DNA from: Amborella trichopoda
Taxonomy: Eukaryota > Streptophyta > Magnoliopsida > Amborellales > Amborellaceae
NCBI RefSeq assembly: GCF_000471905.2
Contig: NW_006498220.1
Span: 2,346,610 to 2,410,609 of the forward strand
DNA: 64,000 nt
Reading direction: 5' to 3'
In this document: in pieces, positions 48,499 through 60,287 of the stretch
Numbering within the stretch: the stretch's first letter is position 1
How the letters are laid out: each line of letters opens with the position of its first letter
Program-made: the position numbers and the translations under genes
The notes under the pieces: generated by a model
The model's input: the letters and a program-made list of their open reading frames with translations, nothing else
The model's database searches: none
Told to the model about the DNA's origin: nothing

Positions 48499-49365
48499 AG
48501 AGAAATTGCCAAAAAAAAAAAAACACAAATATGACCACGTTTTATGCAACTTACTCCCAACTTAACTTTTTCTCTCACTTTTTCCTCAAAATACACTGTC
48601 TATACAAATACCCCCCAATCAAAATAAAAATAAAAAAATACCTAAACTACCCTCCCTTACTTTTACCTTACCCACGTTTTTCTCCTCTGTTCCACCAAAA
48701 TAGGGCTCTAGCATTGTGTAAGTGCAGTCCGGCAGTAGAATACTCTTGAGTCATAGGGCTCTGGCACTATGTAAGTGCGGTCTGGTAGTAAAACACTCTA
48801 GAGTCACAGGGCTCCGGCACTGTGTAAATGCGGTTCGGCAGTAAAACTTATGGAGTCATAGGGCTTCGACAGTTGCAAAGGGCGGTCCGGCAATGGATAC
48901 TTCTGAAGTTACACGGTTTCAGCATTGTGTAAGTGCGGTGTAAGTGCGGTCCAGAAGTAAAAATTCTAGAGTTACAGCGATCCAGCAGTTGCAAAGGGCG
49001 ATCTAGAAGTAGATGTTACTGGATTTCGGGGCTCCAGCACTATGTAAAGGGTAGTCCGGCAGTACTCAGTTTCTATCCAGTAGTTGTCTGAGGGCGGTCT
49101 GTCACTTAAGTTTTTGGAATAATGGATCCGGCAATGCGATGTTACGCTTCGGCAATGTGCTACTAGGGTTTGAAAGTCAACCTCAAATCTGGCTAAAATG
49201 ATTTTTGTGTATAAGAAGGGCATTTTCGTCTAAAAATAATGAACTTTTTCCCTTGGGGGGTACTTACATAGATAGTTTGTTTTGGGGAAAAAAGTGATAG
49301 AAAAAATTAGGTTGGGGTAAGTTGCATAGAAAGTGTGGTCTTCGGGATTTCTTGTAATTTTTCCT
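48499..49365. mobile_element. Mutator-like element with long TIRs and an internal minisatellite
   Basis: This 867-bp element has ~115-120-bp terminal inverted repeats (48499-48619 and 49251-49365). Shared landmarks are tatgcaactta, aactttttctctcac against aattttttctatcac, and tacccccc. The flanking 9-bp pair is AAGATATAT / TAAATATAT (7 of 9 alike). The whole interior is a minisatellite; there is no transposase. The element is absent from the related LTRs at 53336 and 60288, which confirms the insertion. Confidence 0.85.
48695..49165. repeat. Minisatellite inside the Mutator-like element
   Basis: About eight diverged ~55-65-bp units each carry gggctccggcactgtgtaa, a gcggtccggcagta core and a gagtca/gagtta spacer. 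Some units replace the first core by cagttgcaaagggcg. Confidence 0.85.
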
Positions 49366-50009
49366 TAAATATATGACTCATAAATAATGTGTTGGCTAGG
49401 GCTAAGAGAACCAAGAAGAGATTAGGACTCAAGTATCTCAAGTGTAACGGCCTTGTATAAGATGCTCATGACTCATGGGACATGGGTCCGTACTCTGACA
49501 CGAGACCTCCCTATGGCATGTACACTCATAGTCACATTGGGAAGCTACTCTTCAAAATATATGATATAACTAGGAAGAGTTTGTGTACATGTGCCTTTAA
49601 AGGACCCATGTATATAAATGTTAGTATGTCCTCAGGGGTGTACATGTAATCCATTGACACCCGAGAATGATGAGACATTGATTTGGGTAACTTTGATAAG
49701 CCATATTAAGCATCCCCGCCACTGACTATAGAGCATAGGCTTGCTAGGTCATTCCGAGATAATGGATTGTCATTCCGAACTAGCTTATGGTGTACTCCGA
49801 TAACCTAGATTTCAGCCAAAGATGTCCATTTAACGATTGTCCATTTTGCTGTGATGTCATAATAATTATTTTTCATATAAAATCATTTATAAAAAATTTA
49901 AGAATTTTAAATGATTTTCTAATAATCTTTTGAGATTTTTTAGAATTTGTTTGAAGCATGAAATGGGTTGTGTCAACCCAAACTTTTCTCGGTCAGTTAG
50001 AATGCATGG

Positions 50010-50240
50010 CGGGATAAAGAGGAAGAAGTGCCAGTGTCGGCTGAGCTATGAGCAGCGCCGGCTGTGAAGAGAAGAAGTGACAGCGTCGGCTAAGTTGTGA
50101 GCAGCACCAACTGTAAAGAGAAGAAGTGTCAGCGCCGGCTATGTAGGAGAAGAAGTGTCAACACCGGCTGTGTTGTGTACAGAGATCAGAGACCAACGCC
50201 AACTGTGTTGTGTGCAGGAGACCAGCACCGGTTGCGTTAC
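50010..50240. repeat. Minisatellite with CGGCTGTG core
   Basis: Five to six degenerate units of about 40-50 bp carry gaagtgtcagcgccggct and gttgtgagcag. It lies near the 5' end of the solo LTR. Confidence 0.8.
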
Positions 50241-51644
50241 TGATATGCATGAATTATGAGTGCCACTTATTAGATGCACACTAATGTGAGTGCCACTTGT
50301 CCAGATTTTAAGTCTTTTGATGAGACTTGGACCACCACCCAGAACATAAGAGTACTTAAGCCTCTCCTCTTACCCACGCCACCCACTCTTCCCTCATTTC
50401 TCCCCTCTCTAAGACCCAAGGTTTGAAGAAGTGATTGTTGGAGGGCAGTCATTGTTGAGCAGGTGAGAACGAATAGAGGATTGGAGAAGGCCCCATTGTT
50501 ATTCAAGTAAGTAGATCCATCACCATTACACTGTAGTCATAAGGATGCATGAGAATTTATGCATGTGAAATGAGCAATAGAAGTGTATGTGTTGTAAAAA
50601 ATCCTTACAGCTTTTTCACTAGAATTTGGGGCTTTGTTCTATGATAATGATGGATGTTGAGAATGAATGTATGATTCTTACATTGTGTAAAAAATGCATG
50701 TCATGTGTATTCATATTGTGAGGGAATGGTTGTTATCATGTTTCTTACCATGACATAACGGTTATGGAATGTATTCTTCAGACATGTTATATACCACTGT
50801 GAAATTCCATAATTTTGGAAAGATATATGAGTCTACTAAAATGTTCATTTTTTCCCACTGTTGAAATTCTTTATGAAAATGAAGTCACATTTCAAAATGA
50901 GAGAGTATACCATTTTTTACTATTTTCCTAGATTTTGCACTAATCTTGCTATGGTTACTAGTTTTCACTAACCAAATGAAGTCCATTTCTTGTCAAACCA
51001 TATCTATTTGAAAGATATTTGAATGGGCTAAAATTTGCATGAGGAAAATATTTTGAAATTCTTTTTAGATTGAAAGTTATTCTTCAACTTAAGGTATGTC
51101 ACTGTGGGCAGTATTGATAAAATTCAGAAAGATCACTCTGCTTGGCACGAACTTTTGAACTACCAAATGGAATCCAAACGCTTTCAAATTTACCTTGTTA
51201 GAAAGATATACGACTTGGCTTCAACTTTGATTTTGAAACCGTCACAAGTTACCTCACGGTTTGAAAAGTTATAGTGATATGAAGCAGGGTACCTCGCTGT
51301 CCACTGTATATATTAGGGTGCAGCTAGTTAGCCCTCACCTCTTGGAACCTTTAAGAGGTCAAACGAGGCCCATTTGTCTTCAAACCACTCCCATTTGAAA
51401 GGTAGGAGTGTCTAGTGGGAAATTAGTTTTGGAACTATCTTTAACTTCCAAAGGAATTTGGAGTTATGACCATATTTTGACCAAATGTCTCTACCTGAAA
51501 TTGCAGGAAATGTGACAACGACACTAAGATTCTGTGACTCTGATAATGTGATCATTTAATGTTGATACTGATATAATATGAATTTGATACTATTAAAAAT
51601 GCGATTCTGATATTGTCTGATTATGCTATATGAATATGGATTTC

Positions 51645-52085
51645 TAGCTACTATACAATGGGTCCTCTATTGGTAGTGGAAACTGTGATTCTGTCATATT
51701 GATGTTCTTATATGTCTTGACCTCTACACAATGGGTCCTCCATTAGTAGTGAATATTTCCTTTTGATCTTGTTAAATGAGAACTGATATTCTGTGATTTC
51801 TTGCCACTATGCAATGGGTCCTCCATTGGTAGTGGATATTATGATTCTGTTATATGAATTCTGTTATATGTGATTTTCGGCCACTACGCAATGGGTCATC
51901 TATTGGTAGCAGATATGCTGATTCTGTCACCGTTACGCAATGGGTCATCCATTGGTAGTCGGGTATTTTATACCTCGATTCCTATAATAGGAGTGGAGTC
52001 GAGATGTAACTGTAAATAACTTGGAGGGTCACACCCCCCGAATTGCTATAAGCACTACGCATTTGGTCCTCCAATGGTAGTGTAG
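51645..52085. repeat. Spaced repeat CACTAYRCAATGGGTCCTC
   Basis: The core cactatgcaatgggtcctcc plus attggtagt occurs six times at variable spacing (about 45-120 bp) within the solo LTR, often followed by gattctgt. Confidence 0.85.
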
Positions 52086-53335
52086 CGCCCTCTCGCCTAA
52101 GGCACAAGTGAGGGTCATGTCTTACAAGATTAGCTTAGCCTGATCGATGTGGCTTCTACTTCGGGAGTAAATTAATTGTTCTGCTTATCTGATTTATGTA
52201 TTATGTAAGACTATCTGATGGTAACTGGTAGATACATTTTGAGGACAAGTAATGCTCCGTTAATTGATTCTTACCCTCGTTATATAGCTTTCATGTGTAC
52301 TCTGATATGTGACTATACTCTGTAAGACAAATGCGATTTCTGATGAACTATGGGCATGTTATCTTGTATTATGTATATTGTTAGTCAGGAATGCAAGCGT
52401 AGTGATCTGCTTACTGGGTTTTTAACTTATTCCATCTTAATCTCATAATTGTAGAGTGAAGGGTGGCGGCAGCTGCACCAAAGGTGGGTGGTAATTTGAA
52501 GGCTTGAAGCCCGAAATTAAGAAGTTTGAGAAGCCGTCTTCCAAAGACTTTCACAATATGTTTTAGTGATTTCAGCAGCATGATGTATACTTCATTTTGT
52601 GTATTTTGGGCCAGTACTGCCTCGAAGAAATTGTAAAGACTTTTGATATCAAATGAATGAAATGGTTATACCTTTGGTTTGATTCTTGTTTGATGAATGG
52701 ATTTATTCTAGTTTTCTTCATGGTTTGCTCTCGATTCTATGTTTTTATGCGTTGAGCCACTCTCACCTGAGTGACGTTCGCGACCTCCATTCACGATCCT
52801 GCACTCTGTCGCCCTCCGGCAGGGATCAGGGAGCGGGGTCGTGACATGGGTTTTTTTAAAAAAATTGTTTAAACTAGTGAAAAGGCCCACATGCCACCCC
52901 AATGGATATAGAGTGGCACATCGCACCCCATAGTACCCACGTATATGTGATGTCAGCATGGCATCAACATGACGTTAAAGCCTGTAGGGCGTTATTCTCT
53001 ATTGGCTTTTGGGTATTTGTTTAGAAGAGTGTTATAATGTTTTAATGAGAGAAGTTATTTTATAATTTAAGTGACTATTTAGTCATGATATTTTCACACA
53101 CTTATGTCTTCATTCACATATATTTAGGGTTTTGGGTATGCCATAAAATTATGGTTTAAACCCTAATCTATGATTAGAAATGATATTTAAAGTAGCTTCT
53201 TGTGTGCCATCACATCATGGGCTTGAGCCATGTGAAACTTTTGAATTGGCTTCATCCTATAAGTTGATGATAAGATATTTCAAAATCCACAAGAAGATCT
53301 TGCCCCTCTCTTTATTCTTTATTTATTTTCAAAAG

Positions 53336-56245
53336 TGTTGGTTATGTGGAATTTCAAGTCTTTAAAGCGAAGAATCTTTCACGTAGTAGGAGCTACAGGG
53401 AGACTGAATCTAGGTGCTTGGCGCACTGGGACCCAGATTCATATACCCCGAGTTTTAAGAGGCATTGAGAGCTTGCGTTTTGAGAGAGTGATCTCTCAGG
53501 AAGGTATGATGGTCACCTCCTAGTTAGGACTATATTAATTAGAATGTCTCATTGTTGATACAATAAATTAGGGCTTGGAGAATCCAATTGAGTATAATAG
53601 AACCTGATAATTTAAAAGAGTATTCGTCCTATATGGAATGGTCCGCTCATGGGACATGAGCCCCTATGTTAACACGATACCGTTTCATAACATGTGCACC
53701 CACAATCGTATGGGAAAGCCACTCTTCGATAATATTATACGATTTAGAAGAGCTAGCGTACATATACTTTGAAATCTATATTGAGAGTAACAACATGTCT
53801 CGTGCACTAGTAATCCATTGAACCCCCGGTGACGGGAAGCTCTGGTTCAGCGACTTTGATGTGACCAATTATGTGTCCCTGCTATAAACTATGGAGCGTA
53901 GGTCCATTGGGTAGGCTTGAGACACCAGTGGAATGTCATTCGGGTTAGCCCAATGGAAGACATCAATTAGTGTTATAATTCTTGAGATTTCATTGACCTT
54001 TAGCCCAAATTAATCTAAAATATATTAGAAAAGATTTTATATTGATGAAAATTTGTGTAATATTATTGAAAAAGCATTTGGAGAATTTTTGAGATTTTGA
54101 AGAATTTTTCAGAATTTTTAAATAATAAAAAATGTCATTTTAAATTTGTTTTAACATAAATACCAAACAAAGACATCCTATGGGGATGCCACATGGATCC
54201 CAAGTGGTCATACGAATGCCACATGGTACCCACCTCCCCACTTGTGGATGACATCATGTTGATGTCATATCCATTAGGGGACCTATTTGTCATTAGTTCT
54301 TTTTTTGGTATTGTATTATAACATATTATCTTGTTATTTAAAGTGTTATATAGTGTTTTGACTTAAGTTTGATTTAAGTCACGTGTCTTCTTTTTTTCTC
54401 ACATGTCGTTTTTGGCATGCGTGAAGTCTTTGGGATTTTGATTTTATCATTTATATTATTACACACACGTCATTTATATTATTACACACATGATTTTGTG
54501 GCATATGGGTGTATCTTATGTGACACCACCTTATGGGCGTGACCCATGTGAAATTTTAGTATTGTTGAAATTTTATTGGTGGTGCCATAAGATAATTTTA
54601 TTCACATATGTGGATGTCCTATATTATCTTTATGTCCATGTTCTTGTCTTATATCGACTCTCACAAATTATCCAAAAACTATGGGCATAAGTGTAAACAT
54701 GAATTTGGACTTAATAGAAAATAAAACATAGAGCTAAGGGCTTTAAGGTAAAATAACTATAAACCGAGGTTTTAAGGAGTGAATGGCGTCAAAATCTCAT
54801 CACATTTATCTTGGTGATAAGATATAGATGAGTGGCTTGAATAAAAGCCTCTCATGTACCACTGATCTAAGGCATCAACGATCAAAATCAAATACATTGT
54901 TATGATCTAAGTATAAAAATAATTTATGAAATCAATTATAACGTTAATTTTGAGTTTCACTTTAAAGAGAGAGAGCCCCCTTGACCAAAACATGGCCACT
55001 ATGACCCTCTTGAGATCAACACTTGTGTTCTTCATTTTTTAGCCTTGAGTTGAAACCTTTTGATGGAGTAGTCCCTCATATATGAGATCAAGCCCATACT
55101 ATTGTTATACTAAGGTGTTGATTTTTCTTCATATATTCCATTTCTTACATCATTTTCATTATCAAAGCTTGCTGTAATTCTTAATTTACAACAGTTTTTT
55201 TCATTTTTTTGTCATGAAAACTTGATATTTGATTATTCTCAAAGCAATAGTGTATTCCATACACATGGTATGTGTAGATTATCTTGCTTACTTCATGATC
55301 TTAAGAAGTTTCACCTTGATTTTCTTGATCTTATTTTTCAAATTTTTTTACTGAGAATATACAACTGATGAGAGGTTTCTTCATCATATTTGAGCATATT
55401 AAATAGTCTATTGCGTTCTTTTTTTAATATTGAAAAGTTGGTGTGATCCCTTATGGACTACATGGTGTAGTTTAACAATAATTTCCTTATTTTGTGTAGT
55501 ATCTCTCTAAAACTTTGAAGGGTTGCTTTGATACATATCTATCTCATGATTTGCGAGTGAATAATGAAGATGAAATTATTATATAATTTTCATGTAATAA
55601 GGAATTGTGATTGCTAAGTCATGTAATATGTTATAGATATGTATATTGTGAGTATTTGGATATTGTATTGAGTTCAATTGTATTTTTGAATAGGGTGCGG
55701 TTTGTATACAGCCTAGGCTCTAAACAATCAAATTAGAGCCTACCTTCAAATAATGTTAAGAAATGTGGTTTCAATACTGAAAATATTTGTGATAGCCTTA
55801 AAATATGTTTTCATCTCTATTTATAAAGTTTATAGCTTCAAAAATAGTGTAGATCGACATATCTATATAAATCTTGAAAATTCATGGTCCATAAATGCGT
55901 TATAAAATACATTATTTCCAAAACTTGAAATCTATTTTTTTTCTCATGTTCATGCATATTTATGTCGAGATGATCAATCTGCGAATATTTAGGCATCAAT
56001 ACAACCACTTCTAGTGAAATTTTTGAAGTAGGCTCAAATTTGATTGTTTAGAGCCTCGACTCTATATAAACTTTTCCCTTTTGAATAAGGGATTTGCAAA
56101 GGACCTATTAAGATTAAATTATTATTGTTCAAATGTATATAGACTATGTTTGTAGGCTGGAATATATGTATTATGGTTTTATATTGAGATATTCATGCAT
56201 TTTAAAAGATTGCATTTCTAGCCCATTGATATTATACTACCAACA
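53336..56245 (+). repeat. 5' LTR of the LARD-like element
   Basis: It matches 60288-63142 throughout except for the MITE at 55693-56078 and small indels; for example gacggtccgctcatgggacatg-like text and ccccttgaccaaaacatggc recur in both. Several mismatches per 100 bp mean the insertion is not recent. Confidence 0.9.
55693..56078. mobile_element. MITE copy B (Mutator-like, 9-bp duplication)
   Basis: This 386-bp element is homologous end to end with copy A at 31843-32234. It is flanked by perfect TTTTGAATA (55684-55692 and 56079-56087). The sister LTR at about 62940-62955 lacks it and shows a single, unduplicated site, which proves the boundaries. Confidence 0.95.
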
Positions 56246-59200
56246 AATGGTACCATAGCAGAACTCTAATATGGTCACTTAGTCCTCTTATATTGTGTAA
56301 AATGTAATTTTCAAATAGCATAAATACTTTTTCACGATTTCCATGATGTATGTGTTTTGATTTTGAGAAATGATAGTATCATTGGCATGAGAACTATGAA
56401 TGGATATTTTTTTGAGCTGTTGTATGCTTGTTAGAGAAAGTTAGGCATTCAATACTTTATATAAGAGAATGATATTTGGTAGTATTTTGTGTTATTGAGT
56501 GTTTTTTTATATGGAAAATGTCTCATGACCATATTGTATATATTTTAGAAGTTATTGATAGTTTTGTTAAAGTGTGTTCAGATTTTTGAGATTATTTTCT
56601 AGGAACTTTACACTTCTGTACATCGTCCTATTGGGTCATTTAATCACATTACAATATATAGAAGAATATATTTTCCTCATAGAAAAATGAGTCTAGTTTT
56701 CAAAAAAGCAAGCCTCATGAGTAAATTCCCCATATTTTGAAATTTATGGTCGTTTTACTATAAGGGTATCATACTGTACTTTTCGCTACACAGAGCAAAT
56801 ATTGACCCTTTAAGAATCATGATGTTTGAACCACTTCGGTCCATTATTATGTAATGATTTCTAAATGAGAGTTGTCTGAGTGTATTTTATCGTAGAATAA
56901 GTCTATGATTAAATAATCTGTAAATTTAAAGTTATGTTCATTGAAGTGGACTGTGCTCATCTTCAAAAACCAGAAAAACAATATTTACTATATCCAATGT
57001 GTAAGAAATGCATAAGTACTTTACATTTTTGTAATCCCACTATAAAGTGTAAGTTGTTGAAATTCCTTGTTAAGGTTTTTTAGCTTAGTGGGAGGGTTAT
57101 CTAAACCCCACCAAATCGTGAGTATGTGTTTTAATACCCAATACCTGAGTCTTGGTCTAGATCCAAGCTACTCCCGGATAGTGTGTAATAAAATTGACAA
57201 CAAGACTAAAGGCACAGGTGGATGGATGAGATAATGAGCACAGTTACAAAAGAGAGAAAGAAAGGTTAAAACCAAATCATGGATTGAAGACAAAGGTATT
57301 GCCAGCTTATGACTTGGTCTCTTTAAGGCTGTCGCAACTCCTTTCTACCTTTGAGCATGATTTTAATATATTGATAATTCATTTCTTAAATACTAACCAT
57401 TTTGGTTTTTATGATATCTTGTGAGTAATTAATGGTAGAATATCTTGGTTATTATATGATTTTAATGAGTGGATGGCATGGACTTGTTACATAAGCTATA
57501 AACTTGAATTAAACCGATATTTATATATTAAGATTCTGAATGCTTGTGTCCACTCTTATATGAGCTTAAAACATATGTCATATACTTAAGTAATTTGATT
57601 TTAGATCTATGATCTTTAATTCAAAATACCGATCCTATGGATATGGCTAATTCAAGATTGTAAGGATTGTACTTATCATTGCTTGAGAACTATGAGATAT
57701 GTGGAATGTTTATTATTTGTGTGCTGCTTTATGACTTGAGAACTTATGAGATCATTAGTATGACATTGGCATTGACATGTCCTTATAGGGCCCCAAGCTA
57801 CATGTTTCATTATTTTGAGCTTTCCTAAAGTATGAGATAATGTGATATATTGTATTCTCATTCTGTAAGTGCTTAGTGATGTATGATCCCGACATATGTT
57901 AATAAGTGAATGTGGTATTATGTTATGAAAAGCATATAAGGATTGTCACATAGCACTTAAGGCTCCATAATCATGAAAAATGGATTTTTTATATGTGAGA
58001 TAAGTCTTTCCTTAAAAGATACATATTTTTATTATTTTGGAAATTGAGATCAATCGAACCAAAATGTATCTTGAGTCTAGATTGTAATAATTAAGGAAAT
58101 CTAATTAAAGATATTTTATCTTAAACACTTGTTCTTCTAAACGAGGATTTTCGTATTTAAAATATTTTAATATATGAGGATGTTAGAAATAATAAACTCC
58201 ACCCCATTTTGTGTATTACTACTTTGTATTGTCTTTTTATTAAAGAGTTATTACTATGCAAAACTCCATGCTCCTTCTATTTTGGAAGATCGCCCTTAAA
58301 GATGTTCTTTTAACATTATAGTATGATCATATAACCATGTGTCATAATATTTTAGAGTATCTCATAGTCATCAATCTTAAATAAAATTATTTTTGAAACA
58401 TTTGAAGTTTTACTTAAAAGTAAATTGCTTTCCAAGACATAAATTCAAGTTATTTTGAAATATAACCTTGTTGTTTTCAATGGGAGCATCTTTAGTAAGT
58501 CCAAGTAGTAAAATCATCCTCAAAGAGAGAACCTTGGTATTGATTTTGGAAAAACTCATATCTCAAATCAATTTCACTAATAAGAAACTTGGAAGAGGCA
58601 ATGAATAAGAATAATTTGTATATAAAAGTCAAAAAGAGTGTTTGACCTCTTATTTGAAATTGATCATTTTATGAACCCATGGGTTGCTTTCTTTCTCTGC
58701 ATTATAAGTATTATTGTTTCATTTAGTATCACATTAAGAAGTCTTAAGTCACTTAGAGATATGCCACTTCTAAGAGTTGTGAGGCATTTCTTTGATAGAC
58801 TTTTGAATTTTCAATGATTAATTGTATGACATTATGGCAATACATCATCACTTGTCCATACATGCATTTTAGCCATGGTGATCATATGCATTCACTTTCA
58901 GGTACATGATCCACTTGAATGCTTCTTCCGGTCTCTTAAAAGCTAATAGGCCTTTTAGTAGAGCACACATAAGCTACTTGAAAATATTTTTAATAGCATG
59001 TGAGACCTTATGTAGTGCATATTTATATGTGGATTATAATATGATCATGTAATGATAAGGACACCTCATTTTGTGGGCTAGACATACTGATAGTGACTAT
59101 CTATGCATGGACCATATGAATAAGACTGAATGCAATTGGTTGTTTACCATGAGATAATTTGTGAGATTAAATGTGAGAGAAATCCAATAAACTTTGATAA

Positions 59201-60287
59201 GTCCCACATTGCATGAGATATTGTCCTAATTGATTCGAATTTATAATTTGCTTGGTCACTCATACATGTATAATTGAACATCTCTTGATCTTGAGATTAG
59301 ATCTAATGAATAAGTTCATAAGAATACCTGCTAGTCATCTAATCCGAGTATATTATCAACAAGAGATTGAATGCATTGAATGGCAAAATGCTTGAAAGTC
59401 CAAGCACTACTCCTACTCCTTGGTTTTAAATGGACAAGGTACCAGTTCGTGACTAAGGAAACTTTGAAAACAATGCATGATATTAAAGTATGATTTTAAT
59501 GAACTTTTGTTTGAGAACAAACATGTATCACTTGAGAATTGATATGAACATAGAGTTGTTGTGAACATTTGAGCACATGAATAAATGTTGAGAGAAAAAC
59601 TAAGAAATATAGATGTGAACATATATGTTAATCTTTATGAGCATAAATTATCATGAACATACATAAAAAAGTCTGTATATAAGTGATTAGGAAACTTGAG
59701 AATTCATAAGTGATACATAAGATTGATAATGGGAAGACTATAACACATAACATATATATTGCCAACCATTCTGGCCTACAAGTATTGTACTCTTTGTCAT
59801 GTCATAAGTTCTCATTTTTCGTTTTCTTAGGGATACCCATTACATTCTTAGAATATATGATTGTTGAAATGAGGATTACTCATGTATTAGCACCAATTAG
59901 ATTAGCATGTGGGGCATTGGCATGAGTATGATGACACATGAATTACATGACATTTAAATTGGTTTATGTGACATACATCAAACATAGAAAGAGTTTATGA
60001 CAATTTGCTCTTGCGAGTACATATGTTTCACCACACTTGTATTTATTGGTTCAAGATTATTGATCGTATTATTAGACCATGTTGATTAACTATACTTATG
60101 GAGCATACAATGGTTTATTCTTGTGCATGATGTAAGATTGAGAAAGTTAACTTGGTTATTTATGCTTGCTCTTTACTTGATATGAGTATTGCTTTTATAG
60201 TTGAGAATTGATGCTTAATTTGTTTTATTGTGTATAAGACTGAGAGATAAAATCGTTTATAATGCCTTAAAAGGCAAAGTAGGAGAA
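56246..60287 (+). other. Non-coding interior of the LARD-like element
   Basis: The stretch is AT-rich, without protein domains or long frames. It starts with a primer-binding site (56248-56259) and ends with the polypurine tract. A possible packaging or dimerisation region cannot be recognised. Confidence 0.7.
56248..56259 (+). other. Primer-binding site of the LARD-like element
   Basis: TGGTACCATAGC matches 10 of 12 bases of the initiator-Met complement TGGTATCAGAGC and lies two bases after the LTR end. Confidence 0.7.

Larger units (their letters stand above)
49969..52846 (+). mobile_element. Solo LTR (gypsy-like) with TGGGT target duplication
   Basis: The 2,878-bp block begins TGTGTCAACCC and ends GGGGTCGTGACA (TG...CA) between direct repeats TGGGT at 49964-49968 and 52847-52851. 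It has no primer-binding site after it and no coding, and it splits the older LTR precisely. The end form ...GGTCGTGACA is common in plant Ty3/gypsy LTRs (family knowledge). It contains two minisatellites. Confidence 0.85.
48310..53335 (+). repeat. Old LTR of the coding-less LTR family, left part, interrupted twice
   Basis: From TGTTGAAATTATGGC it follows the LTRs at 53336 and 60288: tctaggtgtttggctcgctg against tctaggtgcttagcgcactg, tcatgggacatg, the ccattga patch, and after the solo LTR the gggcttgagccatgtgaaac stretch. LTR text occupies 48310-48498, 49375-49968 and 52852-53335 and continues at 63148. It is clearly more diverged than the two LTRs are from each other. Confidence 0.75.
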
